6,265 nucleotides of DNA, from contig CANPZH010000091.1 of NCBI GenBank assembly GCA_947589335.1, positions 1 through 6,265 of the forward strand, given 5' to 3'. Source of the DNA: an uncultured Clostridia bacterium (GTDB lineage Bacteria > Bacillota > Clostridia > Christensenellales > Borkfalkiaceae). Below the pieces are notes generated by a model, which made no database searches, was not told the DNA's origin, and saw only the letters and a list, made by a program, of their open reading frames with translations. Below are positions 1 through 5,605 of the stretch, piece by piece. Both the position numbers and the translations under genes were made by a program. The stretch's first letter is position 1; the number at the start of each line of letters is the position of its first letter.

Positions 1-222
1 CGGATCATTTTCAATACTCCTGTTGCCTACGGCGGCAAACAGAATGAAATTCCGCCTATGGGAAATACATTCCTCACCATTTATCAGGGCGGAAAGACTT
101 ATTCGCTCGGCCACCGTTTTATCGGCGAGGGCGAAAACTATTATGCCTTCCAAACGAGCGAGCTTGCGGAAAAAATCACCGAGCTCGCCATAGCAATGGG
201 GGCTTTTGAAAATACGGATTAA
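1..222 (+). CDS. C-terminal end of an unrecognised protein (partial)
   Basis: An open frame runs from the left edge to a TAA at 220-222, giving the last 73 residues of a protein whose start lies outside the window. The visible part is a mixed, soluble-looking sequence (begins RIIFNTPVAYGG, later GNTFLTIYQGGKTYSLGHRF, ends AMGAFENTD). It has no membrane segment, cysteine cluster or catalytic motif that I can recognise. A Gly/Tyr/Phe-rich beta-type stretch is followed by a probable C-terminal helix (SELAEKITELAIAMG). A hairpin terminator follows about 30 bases later, so this is the last gene of a rightward unit. I do not recognise the family and assign no function. That it is coding rests on the clean frame, protein-like composition and terminator placement. 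Confidence 0.7.
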   Translation, partial: RIIFNTPVAYGGKQNEIPPMGNTFLTIYQGGKTYSLGHRFIGEGENYYAFQTSELAEKITELAIAMGAFENTD

Positions 223-253
223 AGCGATCCCATTTTAATTTCATGAAGTGATG

Positions 254-283
254 AAAAGGCGAGGGCTGTTTGTCCTCGCTTTT
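254..283. terminator. Bidirectional factor-independent terminator
   Basis: The stem GCGAGG (259-264) pairs with CCTCGC (274-279) around a 9-base loop. It is flanked by AAAA (254-257) on the left and TTTT (280-283) on the right, so a U-run follows the hairpin in either direction. Rightward it would end the partial gene at 1-222. Leftward it would end the transcript from the tRNA-Arg promoter. A perfect 16-bp palindrome, TTTTCGCATGCGAAAA, lies directly after it at 280-295. Confidence 0.75.
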
Positions 284-324
284 CGCATGCGAAAATATCC
301 AAAGGGACTACTTCGCGCTACGTC

Positions 325-388
325 CGTATAAACAAATGGGAAGCCTCAAAAGAGACTTCCCATTTGTTGGTGCAACCAAAGGGACTCG
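325..388. repeat. Direct repeat copy 1: hairpin plus tRNA-Arg 3'-end fragment
   Basis: This 64-base segment matches 524-587 base for base except at position 331 (A here, C at 530). It starts CGTATA and contains a 12-bp perfect stem (332-343 with 356-367), with an inner CTC/GAG stem and AAAA loop. It then carries the antisense of the tRNA-Arg 3' end (368-388), including the CCA end, the 3' acceptor strand and part of the T-arm. The match stops after GGGACTCG, so this copy is a tRNA fragment and not a gene. Confidence 0.9.
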
Positions 389-518
389 CGCCTTTGGCGG
401 CGCGCCCCGGTGAACAGCACACCGTGCTGTTCAGTTTGCGGCAAACCTGTCTGCTATCATACCGTTCGCCCGCAAACCGATTGCTCTTGCAATCGCCTCC
501 ACCCTCGAGTCCCTTTGG
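376..518. repeat. Multi-armed structured element bounded by 13-bp inverted repeats of tRNA sequence
   Basis: The ends are perfect inverted repeats, CCAAAGGGACTCG (376-388) and CGAGTCCCTTTGG (506-518), matching the T-arm/acceptor part of the neighbouring tRNA-Arg. Inside are four arms. Arm 1 is CGCC/GGCG (389-399). Arm 2 is a 10-bp stem TGAACAGCAC/GTGCTGTTCA (411-433). Arm 3 is GTTTGCGG (434-441) with CCGCAAAC (470-477), or alternatively a small GTTTG/CAAAC hairpin (434-446). Arm 4 is CGATTGC/GCAATCG (478-495). Arms 2, 3 and 4 abut with no spacer bases. Read leftward, the element ends in the copied tRNA 3' end TTGCACCA. Open frames across it on both strands look like chance frames through structured DNA. 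It could be a structured RNA, a small non-autonomous mobile repeat, or both. Confidence 0.6.
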
Positions 519-523
519 AAATT

Positions 524-566
524 CGTATACACAAATGGGAAGCCTCAAAAGAGACTTCCCATTTGT

Positions 567-587
<21 letters not shown>
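524..587. repeat. Direct repeat copy 2: hairpin plus tRNA-Arg 3' end, inside the intact tRNA locus
   Basis: This copy lies 199 bases downstream of copy 1 and has one mismatch to it. Its hairpin (531-542 with 555-566) ends exactly one base before the CCA end of the tRNA gene (567). The remainder (567-587) is the 3' part of the functional tRNA-Arg. Leftward, the hairpin therefore starts directly after CCA. It has no U-run after it (the next bases read GTATACG), so it is a poor classical terminator and read-through into the element seems possible. Confidence 0.9.
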
Positions 588-643
<56 letters not shown>

Positions 644-701
644 AAAAAATATACGCCGATGTGTGCCGGACGGAGAGCGGCCAAGCTCTGAATCCTTAAA
701 C

Positions 702-730
702 ATTATATCCCGTCGAGCTGCGTTTGTCAA
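702..730 (-). promoter_or_regulatory. Vegetative sigma-A promoter of tRNA-Arg
   Basis: On the reverse strand a perfect TTGACA (-35, 725-730) is followed 17 bases later by a perfect TATAAT (-10, 702-707). Transcription would start near 695 and run left through the tRNA. The exact consensus suits a stable-RNA gene. Confidence 0.9.
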
Positions 731-753
731 CGGATTTTTGCGCCCAAAATGAG

Positions 754-933
754 ATATCCACAGAAAAATTTGTGTTGTGGATAACTTTTCGACAAATTTT
801 GCCGGTAATATTCAAAGAAGCGTTCGCAAAGTGGAGAAAAAGGTCGAATCGTGGAAAAACTGTGGATAACTTTTTGGATTTTTTGTCGGTCGGCGGCGAT
901 AAAAATACGAATTTATACAGATTTTGTGGAAGA
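754..933. promoter_or_regulatory. Cluster of DnaA-box-like sites in an AT-rich region
   Basis: Two perfect DnaA boxes (TGTGGATAA) lie at 776-784 and 861-869. One-mismatch sites are ATATCCACA (754-762, opposite orientation), CGTGGAAAA (850-858) and TGTGGAAGA (925-933). AT-rich runs lie around 870-885 and 900-925. This resembles a replication origin or a DnaA-titrating or regulatory cluster. No dnaA or dnaN gene is in the window to support oriC, so the role stays open. Confidence 0.6.
786..796 (-). promoter_or_regulatory. Spo0A box (perfect)
   Basis: The reverse strand reads TTTGTCGAAAA, containing the core 0A box TGTCGAA. It starts one base after the perfect DnaA box at 776-784, so Spo0A and DnaA could compete or cooperate here. 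It lies roughly 240 bases upstream of the likely spoIIGA transcription start. Confidence 0.6.
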
Positions 934-957
934 ATGTCGGGAAAATCCCACGTTTGC

Positions 958-1022
958 GGCGACAAATTTCGACCGCTTCAAACAGCATGTCCGCTTTTTG
1001 ACGCCCCGAAAGCCGCTATAAT
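958..1022 (+). promoter_or_regulatory. Putative Spo0A-activated promoter of spoIIGA-sigE
   Basis: A perfect -10 hexamer TATAAT lies at 1017-1022, about 24 bases before the spoIIGA start codon. No good -35 stands 17 bases away; the nearest TTGACG (998-1003) is only 13 bases from the -10. Upstream on the reverse strand, two 0A-box-like sites, GGTCGAA (968-974) and TGTCGCC (958-964), are exactly 10 bases apart, one helical turn. In B. subtilis the spoIIG promoter also has abnormal -35/-10 spacing and needs Spo0A bound at tandem boxes. The site calls here are inference, because each box departs from consensus by one or two bases. Confidence 0.55.
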
Positions 1023-1045
1023 ATCAGGCGCCGAGGGGGGAGAAG

Positions 1046-1885
1046 ATGACCGTCTATGTGGAATACGCGTTTGCTGAGAATTTTTTGTTGGACGGACTGC
1101 TCGTCTTCCTTGCGCTCAGGTGCGTGCGGGCGAAGACGCGGCCTTGGAGGATCCTCCTGTCGGCGGCGATCGGCGGGGCGGAGGCGCTGCTCTTTCCGCT
1201 CTTCCGTCTCCCCGCGTGGTGCGCCGTCCTCGTCAAGGTCCTCGGCGGCATTTTGCTTATCCTGCCGGCCGTCTCCCGCGGGACGTTCCGCACCTATCTC
1301 GCGGCGGCCGTCTCCTTCTTTGCGATGACTTTCCTGCTCGGCGGCCTGTTGACGGCGGCGTCCTCCTTTTCGGACGTCACCTATACCGACGGGGCGGGAT
1401 ATCTCATCGGACGCGCTCCCGTCGCCGTCGTCCTCGCGGGAGCCGTGCTCTTCGCTGTCGCCGCTCTTTGGGCGGCAAGGGCTCTCTACCGATACCGGAA
1501 AATCAGGCGCGGGCTCTTCCCGTGCAGTCTGACGGCGGAGGGGAGGACCGTCCTCTGGAGGGGGCTTGCGGACAGCGGCAATCTGCTCTCCTTCCGCGGA
1601 AGACCCGTCTGCGTGATCTCCGCGCTCTCCGCGCTCGCGCTCTTCCGCGGTCAGAGCCCGCTCGGGTGCATGACGGTCACGACGGTCGCGGGGAGCCGCG
1701 ATTCGCCCGTCTTTGCCGCCGAACGGATGGAGATCGGCGGGAGACGGTATGAGAACGTGCTGTTTACCGTCGGAGAGCTCAATACAAAGGAGTACCAAAT
1801 CATCCTGCATACTGCGTTTACGGAGGGGAGCGATGAAAATGCCCGATCTGTTGAAAAAACTGCTGCAACGGCTCACGGGGAGTGA
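1046..1885 (+). CDS. spoIIGA: SpoIIGA, membrane aspartic protease that processes pro-sigma-E
   Basis: The 279-residue product matches SpoIIGA in layout. The N-terminal half (about 1-150) has several hydrophobic segments that would span the membrane (about 8-25, 37-54, 58-76, 84-105, 123-146). The C-terminal half is a soluble protease domain with the active-site motif ADSGN (catalytic Asp176), corresponding to the DSGN motif of B. subtilis SpoIIGA. The enzyme sits in the sporulation septum and, when triggered by forespore SpoIIR, removes the N-terminal pro-sequence of sigma-E in the mother cell. The ATG at 1046 follows a purine-rich ribosome site (AGGGGGG, 1034-1040). The gene is somewhat shorter than the B. 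subtilis protein (about 309 residues). Its last 53 bases overlap sigE, the standard partner, which supports translational coupling. Confidence 0.93.
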   Translation: MTVYVEYAFAENFLLDGLLVFLALRCVRAKTRPWRILLSAAIGGAEALLFPLFRLPAWCAVLVKVLGGILLILPAVSRGTFRTYLAAAVSFFAMTFLLGGLLTAASSFSDVTYTDGAGYLIGRAPVAVVLAGAVLFAVAALWAARALYRYRKIRRGLFPCSLTAEGRTVLWRGLADSGNLLSFRGRPVCVISALSALALFRGQSPLGCMTVTTVAGSRDSPVFAAERMEIGGRRYENVLFTVGELNTKEYQIILHTAFTEGSDENARSVEKTAATAHGE

Positions 1886-2543
1886 GAACGTCGTCCACTA
1901 TCTCTGCGGGAGCGAGGCGCTGCCCCTGCCGCTTTCTCCCGAGGAGGAGGCGGACCTGCTCGGAAAACTCTCCGCGGGGGAGGAGGCGGAGCTCGTCAAG
2001 GCACAGCTCATCGAGCACAACCTCAGGCTGGTCGTCTACATCTCCCGCAAGTTCGAAAATACCGGCGTCGACCCGGACGATCTGATCTCCATCGGGACGA
2101 TCGGGCTCATCAAGGCCATCAATTCCTTCCGCACGGACAAGAACATCAAACTTGCTACATACGCCTCCCGCTGTATCGAGAACGAGATCCTCATGTATCT
2201 GCGGCGCACGGTCAAGCTCAAGAGCGAAGTCTCCTTCGACGAGCCCCTCAACACCGACTTCGAGGGCAACGAATTGCTGCTCTCCGACGTGCTCGGCACC
2301 GACAGCGACGTCGTCTACGGCGGCGTGGAGAGCGGCGTCGAAAAGGAGCTTCTGTCCGAGGCGCTCGGGCGGCTCCCCGAACGGGAGCGGAAGATCATGT
2401 ACATGCGCTTCGGCCTGGGCGGAAGGGAGGAGATGACCCAAAAGGACGTTGCGGACGTGCTCGGGATCTCGCAGAGTTATATCTCGCGGCTGGAAAAAAA
2501 GATCATCGAGCGGCTGAAAAAGGAGATCTCCAAACTCGTATAA
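1833..2543 (+). CDS. sigE: RNA polymerase sporulation sigma factor sigma-E (pro-form)
   Basis: The 236-residue product is a close relative of B. subtilis sigma-E. Region 2 is clear (NLRLVVYISRKFENTG at 63-78, then DLISIGTIGLIKA and ATYASRCIENEILMYLRR to 125). Region 4 occupies about 181-236 with the helix-turn-helix TQKDVADVLGISQSYISRLE. It directs early mother-cell sporulation genes. The first 20 or so residues (MKMPDLLKKLLQRL...) are a basic, amphipathic pro-sequence, to be removed by SpoIIGA just before the conserved GSEALP. It is about five residues shorter than in B. subtilis. I chose ATG 1833 because GGAGG at 1822-1826 stands six bases before it. The frame is open farther upstream (to 1713), but that part only shadows spoIIGA. 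ATG 1839 is a weaker alternative. The gene overlaps spoIIGA by 53 bases. Confidence 0.95.
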   Translation: MKMPDLLKKLLQRLTGSENVVHYLCGSEALPLPLSPEEEADLLGKLSAGEEAELVKAQLIEHNLRLVVYISRKFENTGVDPDDLISIGTIGLIKAINSFRTDKNIKLATYASRCIENEILMYLRRTVKLKSEVSFDEPLNTDFEGNELLLSDVLGTDSDVVYGGVESGVEKELLSEALGRLPERERKIMYMRFGLGGREEMTQKDVADVLGISQSYISRLEKKIIERLKKEISKLV

Positions 2544-2567
2544 AAGCGCGCCGTTTGCGGATACTTG
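2538..2567 (+). promoter_or_regulatory. Predicted sigma-F promoter of sigG
   Basis: GTATA (2538-2542) fits the sigma-F -35 consensus GYATA. After 16 bases, GGATACTTG (2559-2567) fits the -10 consensus GGNNANHTR at every position. The -35 overlaps the last codon and stop of sigE. Transcription would start near 2573-2575, directly before the ribosome site, so the leader would be very short. Forespore transcription of sigG by sigma-F is established in B. subtilis; the site here is predicted from sequence. Confidence 0.65.
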
Positions 2568-2588
2568 TTCTACATAGGAGGAAACGGC

Positions 2589-3359
2589 ATGCTGCAAAAG
2601 GTGGTGATATGCGGGGTAGACACCGCGGGGCTTCCCAAGCTCTCCGCGGAGGAAAACGAGGCGCTCATGCGGGCGCTGAAGGCGGGGGATGAGAAGGCGC
2701 GGGAGAGGTTCATCGTCGGGAATATGCGGCTGGTGCTCTCCCTCGTCAAGAGATTCTGGGCAAAGAACGCCGCCGCGGACGACGTCTTTCAGGCAGGCTG
2801 CGTCGGGCTCATCAAGGCGATCGACCACTTCGACCTCAAATTCGGCGTCAAGTTCAGCACATACGCCGTGCCGATGATCCTCGGCGAGATCAAGCGGTTT
2901 CTGCGGGACGGCAACTCCCTGCGCGTCTCCCGCTCCATCCGCGATACCGCATACCGCATTCTGAAGGTGCGGGAGAGCATCGAGGAGAGGGACGAGGAGG
3001 CGACGATCTCTAAGATCGCCGAGGAGATGCAGGTCGCCGAGCGGGAAGTCGTTTATGCCCTCGACGCCATCTCCGATCCCGTCTCCCTGTACGATCCCGT
3101 CTACAACAAGTCGGGCGACACGTTAGAGCTCATGGACCAGCTCTACGACGAGACGCAGAGCGACGAGATCTGGACGGAGAGGGTCGCGCTCAGGGAGGCG
3201 ATCAACCGTCTCGGGGAGCGGGAAAAGAAGATTCTGATGCTCCGCTATTTCGAGGGCAAGACGCAGACGGAGATCTCCGCAGAGGTCGGGATCTCGCAGG
3301 CGCAGGTCTCCCGCCTCGAAAAAAACGCGCTCGGCGCGATCCGTAAGGAAATTTCGTAA
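2589..3359 (+). CDS. sigG: RNA polymerase sporulation sigma factor sigma-G
   Basis: The 256-residue product matches sigma-G (260 in B. subtilis). It has the typical N-terminus KVVICGVDTAGLPKLS, region 2 (about 41-110, with FSTYAVPMILGEIKRFLRD), region 3 (about 112-190, with RVSRSIRDTAY and DAISDPVSLYDP) and region 4 (about 205-256, helix-turn-helix TQTEISAEVGISQAQVSRLEK). It directs late forespore genes such as those for DNA protection and germination. The ATG at 2589 is preceded by AGGAGG (2576-2581). An upstream in-frame TTG (2565) is unlikely because it lies before this site and inside the predicted sigma-F -10. The gene starts 45 bases after sigE, so both read-through and its own promoter can supply it. 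Residue 43 is Val at the position I align with Asn45 of B. subtilis sigma-G (see findings). Confidence 0.95.
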   Translation: MLQKVVICGVDTAGLPKLSAEENEALMRALKAGDEKARERFIVGNMRLVLSLVKRFWAKNAAADDVFQAGCVGLIKAIDHFDLKFGVKFSTYAVPMILGEIKRFLRDGNSLRVSRSIRDTAYRILKVRESIEERDEEATISKIAEEMQVAEREVVYALDAISDPVSLYDPVYNKSGDTLELMDQLYDETQSDEIWTERVALREAINRLGEREKKILMLRYFEGKTQTEISAEVGISQAQVSRLEKNALGAIRKEIS

Positions 3360-3391
3360 ACTTTTCCTCCCGCCGCGCATAGAATGTTAGC

Positions 3392-3748
3392 GTGGAAACG
3401 AGTTTTTTGGAATTGAAGCAAAAACAGGTCGTCAATCTCTGCGACGGCAAGGAGCTCGGCAAGGTCTGCGACGTGGTGTTCTCCTTCCCCGAAGGCAAGG
3501 TGCAGGGGATTGTCGCTCCCGGCGGAAAGGGGTTCCGGTGGGGGAAGGCCGACCTGTTCATCGACATCAAGGATGTGACCAAGATCGGCGTGGATACCGT
3601 TCTCGTCGAGATCCGTTCCGCACCCGGGAAACCAGAGAAGGGCAGACGGAAATGGGCGCCTCCCGAGAACTCCGCGCCCGAGCCCCGTCCTTCGCCTCCG
3701 CCTTTCTATCGGGGAAACGACCGCCGCGATTACGGCGAATATGAGTAA
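3392..3748 (+). CDS. ylmC: YlmC/YmxH-family sporulation protein (PRC-barrel)
   Basis: The 118-residue product has a PRC-barrel-like domain at about 1-76 (ELKQKQVVNLCDGKELGKVCDVVF, GKVQGIVAPG, DLFIDIKDVTKIGVDTVLVEI), typical of the YlmC/YmxH family encoded next to sigG in many spore formers. The precise biochemical role of this family is not known. The tail (about 77-118) is rich in Pro, Arg, Glu and Tyr, looks disordered, and extends beyond the usual compact size. The start is GTG at 3392. An in-frame stop lies at 3380-3382, so there is no room for an earlier start, and no clear Shine-Dalgarno is visible. The gene follows sigG by 32 bases and ends in a strong terminator, so it is probably the last gene of the sporulation unit. 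Confidence 0.85.
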   Translation: METSFLELKQKQVVNLCDGKELGKVCDVVFSFPEGKVQGIVAPGGKGFRWGKADLFIDIKDVTKIGVDTVLVEIRSAPGKPEKGRRKWAPPENSAPEPRPSPPPFYRGNDRRDYGEYE

Positions 3749-3773
3749 AAAGCAGGGAATATCCCTGCTTTTT
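3747..3773. terminator. Strong bidirectional terminator between ylmC and the DnaD-like gene
   Basis: A perfect 12-bp stem AAAAAGCAGGGA (3747-3758) pairs with TCCCTGCTTTTT (3762-3773) around an ATA loop. A U-run forms on either strand. The stem begins inside the ylmC stop codon. It serves the two convergent genes: ylmC from the left, and the DnaD-like gene, which ends at 3847, from the right. Confidence 0.92.
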
Positions 3774-3846
3774 GACGTTTTGCATAGTATTATGCGTGAC
3801 ATAAATGGGACCGAACAAGCGGAAATCCCGCGGATCTTCTCGGAAA

Positions 3847-5556
3847 TCAGTCGGGTTCGCGGTAGCAGTCGCACGCCCTGCCGTCGGGGAGGAAGCCCGT
3901 ATCGAGACATTTCGGGCAGGCGTATTTCGGAAGGAAATCCTCCTCGGAAAGGTGCAGCCGGAGGAGCGCCTCCGCCCGTGCGCGCCTGCTCTCTTCGAGC
4001 TTTGCCCGAAGCTGCGCTGCCGTTTCGGGGGAGAATACTTCCGCCTTGGCGAGTTCGATCTCGCCCTTTTTGACGGCGGCGTCCGCCATGCGGAATCCCT
4101 CGTCTCTCTCCGCGCTCTCTCTGGCGCGCTCTGCGGCGGATTCCGCCCTGCGGCGCAAGACGGCATAGTGGTGCTCCCGCTCCGTCCGCCTGTCGGCGGC
4201 GACTGCCGCTTCGCTGCGAAATTCCTGTTTGGCGGAGGAGACGCGCTCTCCGATGTCGCCCGGGGCCCGGATGCCCGTGCGCTTCCATTCGGAGAGCAGT
4301 TTGTTCATGTAGGAGAGCGGATTCGACGCGCCCGCGCTGCGCCTTGCGGCCTCGAGGATCATCTCGGGAGAGAAGCTCCAGCTCTGCCATGCGGCGACCA
4401 TGTCGAGGACGCTCGCCGTCTTGTTGACGACGCCGCAGACCGTCTGCACCGACTGCAGGATCGCGAGCTGCCGCTCACGGGCTTCGCAGTAGCGGCGGAC
4501 GCCCGTCCCGTCTACGATGCCGTCCGAATAGAGCTTGTCGAGCAGGGTATCGAGCTCGGGAAAGCCGTAGCGGAGTTTGAAGCAGAGGGAGGAGAGCTGT
4601 AGCAAACTCTCCCGGTCGTAGCCGTGTTCCAGCCATTTTTCGGCGTATTCCTCGATGTAGGCGCGGGGATTCTGCACTTTTACGCCGAGTTTCCTTGCGA
4701 CGGCAAAGACGGTATCCGCGAGCTCCTCCCGCATTTTGAGGTACTCTTTCGCCTCCGCGGCCGTGCGGATCCCCTTGTCGGCGAGTTCCGAAAGGAGGAG
4801 GTCGAGGGAGGGAAGGGTCCCTTTCTTGAGGACGCCGGCACAGGCTGCGACCGCCTCCGCCGTGAGCCCGTTCGAGAGCCACTTGTCGAGGTAGGCGTAG
4901 TCCGCCTCCTGCGGCTTGCGGTAGATCCCGAGCAACGAGAAGATCTTCTGAAGCTCCCGCTCGTGGCGGTTGAAGTCGGCAAAGTTTTCCTGCACCTGTT
5001 CATAGGTGTACTTATGGGCGTCGCACAGCTGCTTCGCCTTGTTGAGGACGTGCGAAGAGGAGACCTTTTCGCCGTCTTTTTTGATGCAATATTCGACGAC
5101 GAGCAAAAACGCCTGCTGCTCCATCGGGTTGTTTTCGAGGAATTCGAGGATGCGCTGCATCTCGTAGGGCTTGAAGTCCTTCCCCGCCTTCTGAAGCCTC
5201 CTCAAGAGTTCGCGGTTGAACTCGGCGTATTTTTCCGGGCGGATGGGCTTGGGCTTCCCGACCGCCGCATTCACGGGGAGATATTCGACCATCAGCGGCT
5301 CACGGGAAAGGATATGGACGAGGTCGCACTCTTCCCAGAAATCGAAGATCTCGAGAAAGCGGGCGTAGTCGAGCCTGAGGAGCTTTGCGGCGCTTGCGCC
5401 GTCGAAGTCCGACTTGCAAGAACAGAGGTAGAGCCCATAGAGATAGACGCGCACGGCGTCGCCGTTTGCCTGCGGGAGATACTTCGTAATGAACTGATTT
5501 TCCACGCTCGTGAACATATTCGCGGTAAAATCTTTGGAAAAGGCGGAGAAGGACAT
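3847..5556 (-). CDS. DnaD-like primosome protein with a helicase-loader-type zinc tail
   Basis: The 569-residue product begins with a DnaD-type N-terminal domain (about 20-95, with ENQFITKYLPQANGDAVRVY). Several helical modules of the DnaD/DnaB C-terminal kind follow (about 130-195, 220-275, 298-355, 385-433). The last has the hallmark NPLSYMNKLLSEWKRTGI. A charged, probably coiled-coil stretch (about 458-535) leads to CPKC...CDC (Cys547, 550, 562, 564), a likely zinc site. Charged helix plus CPKCxDTG...CDC is what the N-terminal part of DnaC/DnaI-type helicase loaders looks like, but no Walker motifs or AAA+ domain follow. By family it should act in primosome assembly, bringing the replicative helicase to DNA. 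ATG 5556 is preferred because GAGGA stands six bases before it; ATG 5562 directly abuts that site. DnaD proteins are usually about half this length. Confidence 0.8.
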   Translation of the reverse strand: MSFSAFSKDFTANMFTSVENQFITKYLPQANGDAVRVYLYGLYLCSCKSDFDGASAAKLLRLDYARFLEIFDFWEECDLVHILSREPLMVEYLPVNAAVGKPKPIRPEKYAEFNRELLRRLQKAGKDFKPYEMQRILEFLENNPMEQQAFLLVVEYCIKKDGEKVSSSHVLNKAKQLCDAHKYTYEQVQENFADFNRHERELQKIFSLLGIYRKPQEADYAYLDKWLSNGLTAEAVAACAGVLKKGTLPSLDLLLSELADKGIRTAAEAKEYLKMREELADTVFAVARKLGVKVQNPRAYIEEYAEKWLEHGYDRESLLQLSSLCFKLRYGFPELDTLLDKLYSDGIVDGTGVRRYCEARERQLAILQSVQTVCGVVNKTASVLDMVAAWQSWSFSPEMILEAARRSAGASNPLSYMNKLLSEWKRTGIRAPGDIGERVSSAKQEFRSEAAVAADRRTEREHHYAVLRRRAESAAERARESAERDEGFRMADAAVKKGEIELAKAEVFSPETAAQLRAKLEESRRARAEALLRLHLSEEDFLPKYACPKCLDTGFLPDGRACDCYREPD

Positions 5557-5576
5557 ATTCATTCCTCACGATATGC

Positions 5577-5605
5577 TTGCTTTTTTTCTCAAGCCGTTGT
5601 ATAAT
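5577..5605 (+). promoter_or_regulatory. Predicted sigma-A promoter of sbcD
   Basis: TTGCTT (-35, 5577-5582) and a perfect TATAAT (-10, 5600-5605) are 17 bases apart. Transcription would start near 5612 and leave a leader of about 65 bases before sbcD. It overlaps the opposing promoter at 5606-5634. Confidence 0.75.

Noticed and set aside
531..566. Hairpin after the tRNA CCA end as a normal terminator
   Set aside because: The stem is strong, but no U-run follows it in the leftward direction. I treat it as part of the repeat rather than calling a terminator.
1713..1832. Possible 40-residue N-terminal extension of sigma-E
   Set aside because: It lies wholly inside spoIIGA in another frame and has no ribosome site. 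The ATG at 1833 has a good GGAGG and gives the expected pro-sigma-E start.
1818..2828. Long open frame on the reverse strand opposite sigE and sigG
   Set aside because: It is a shadow of GC-rich codon use in two well-recognised sigma factor genes; it has no family resemblance and no ribosome site or promoter.
3382..3389. Possible sigma-G -10 (AATGTTA) before ylmC
   Set aside because: It has one mismatch to CATNHTA, but no GHATR -35 stands at the required distance, so chance is as likely.
3245..4390. Long reverse-strand frame spanning ylmC, the terminator and part of the DnaD-like gene
   Set aside because: It crosses a strong terminator and overlaps two supported genes in other frames. The product is Arg/Gly-rich low-complexity, typical of a shadow frame.
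4624..5604. Long forward frame opposite the DnaD-like gene
   Set aside because: It is antisense to a gene with recognisable domains, good start signals and a promoter; the translated product shows no recognisable motifs.
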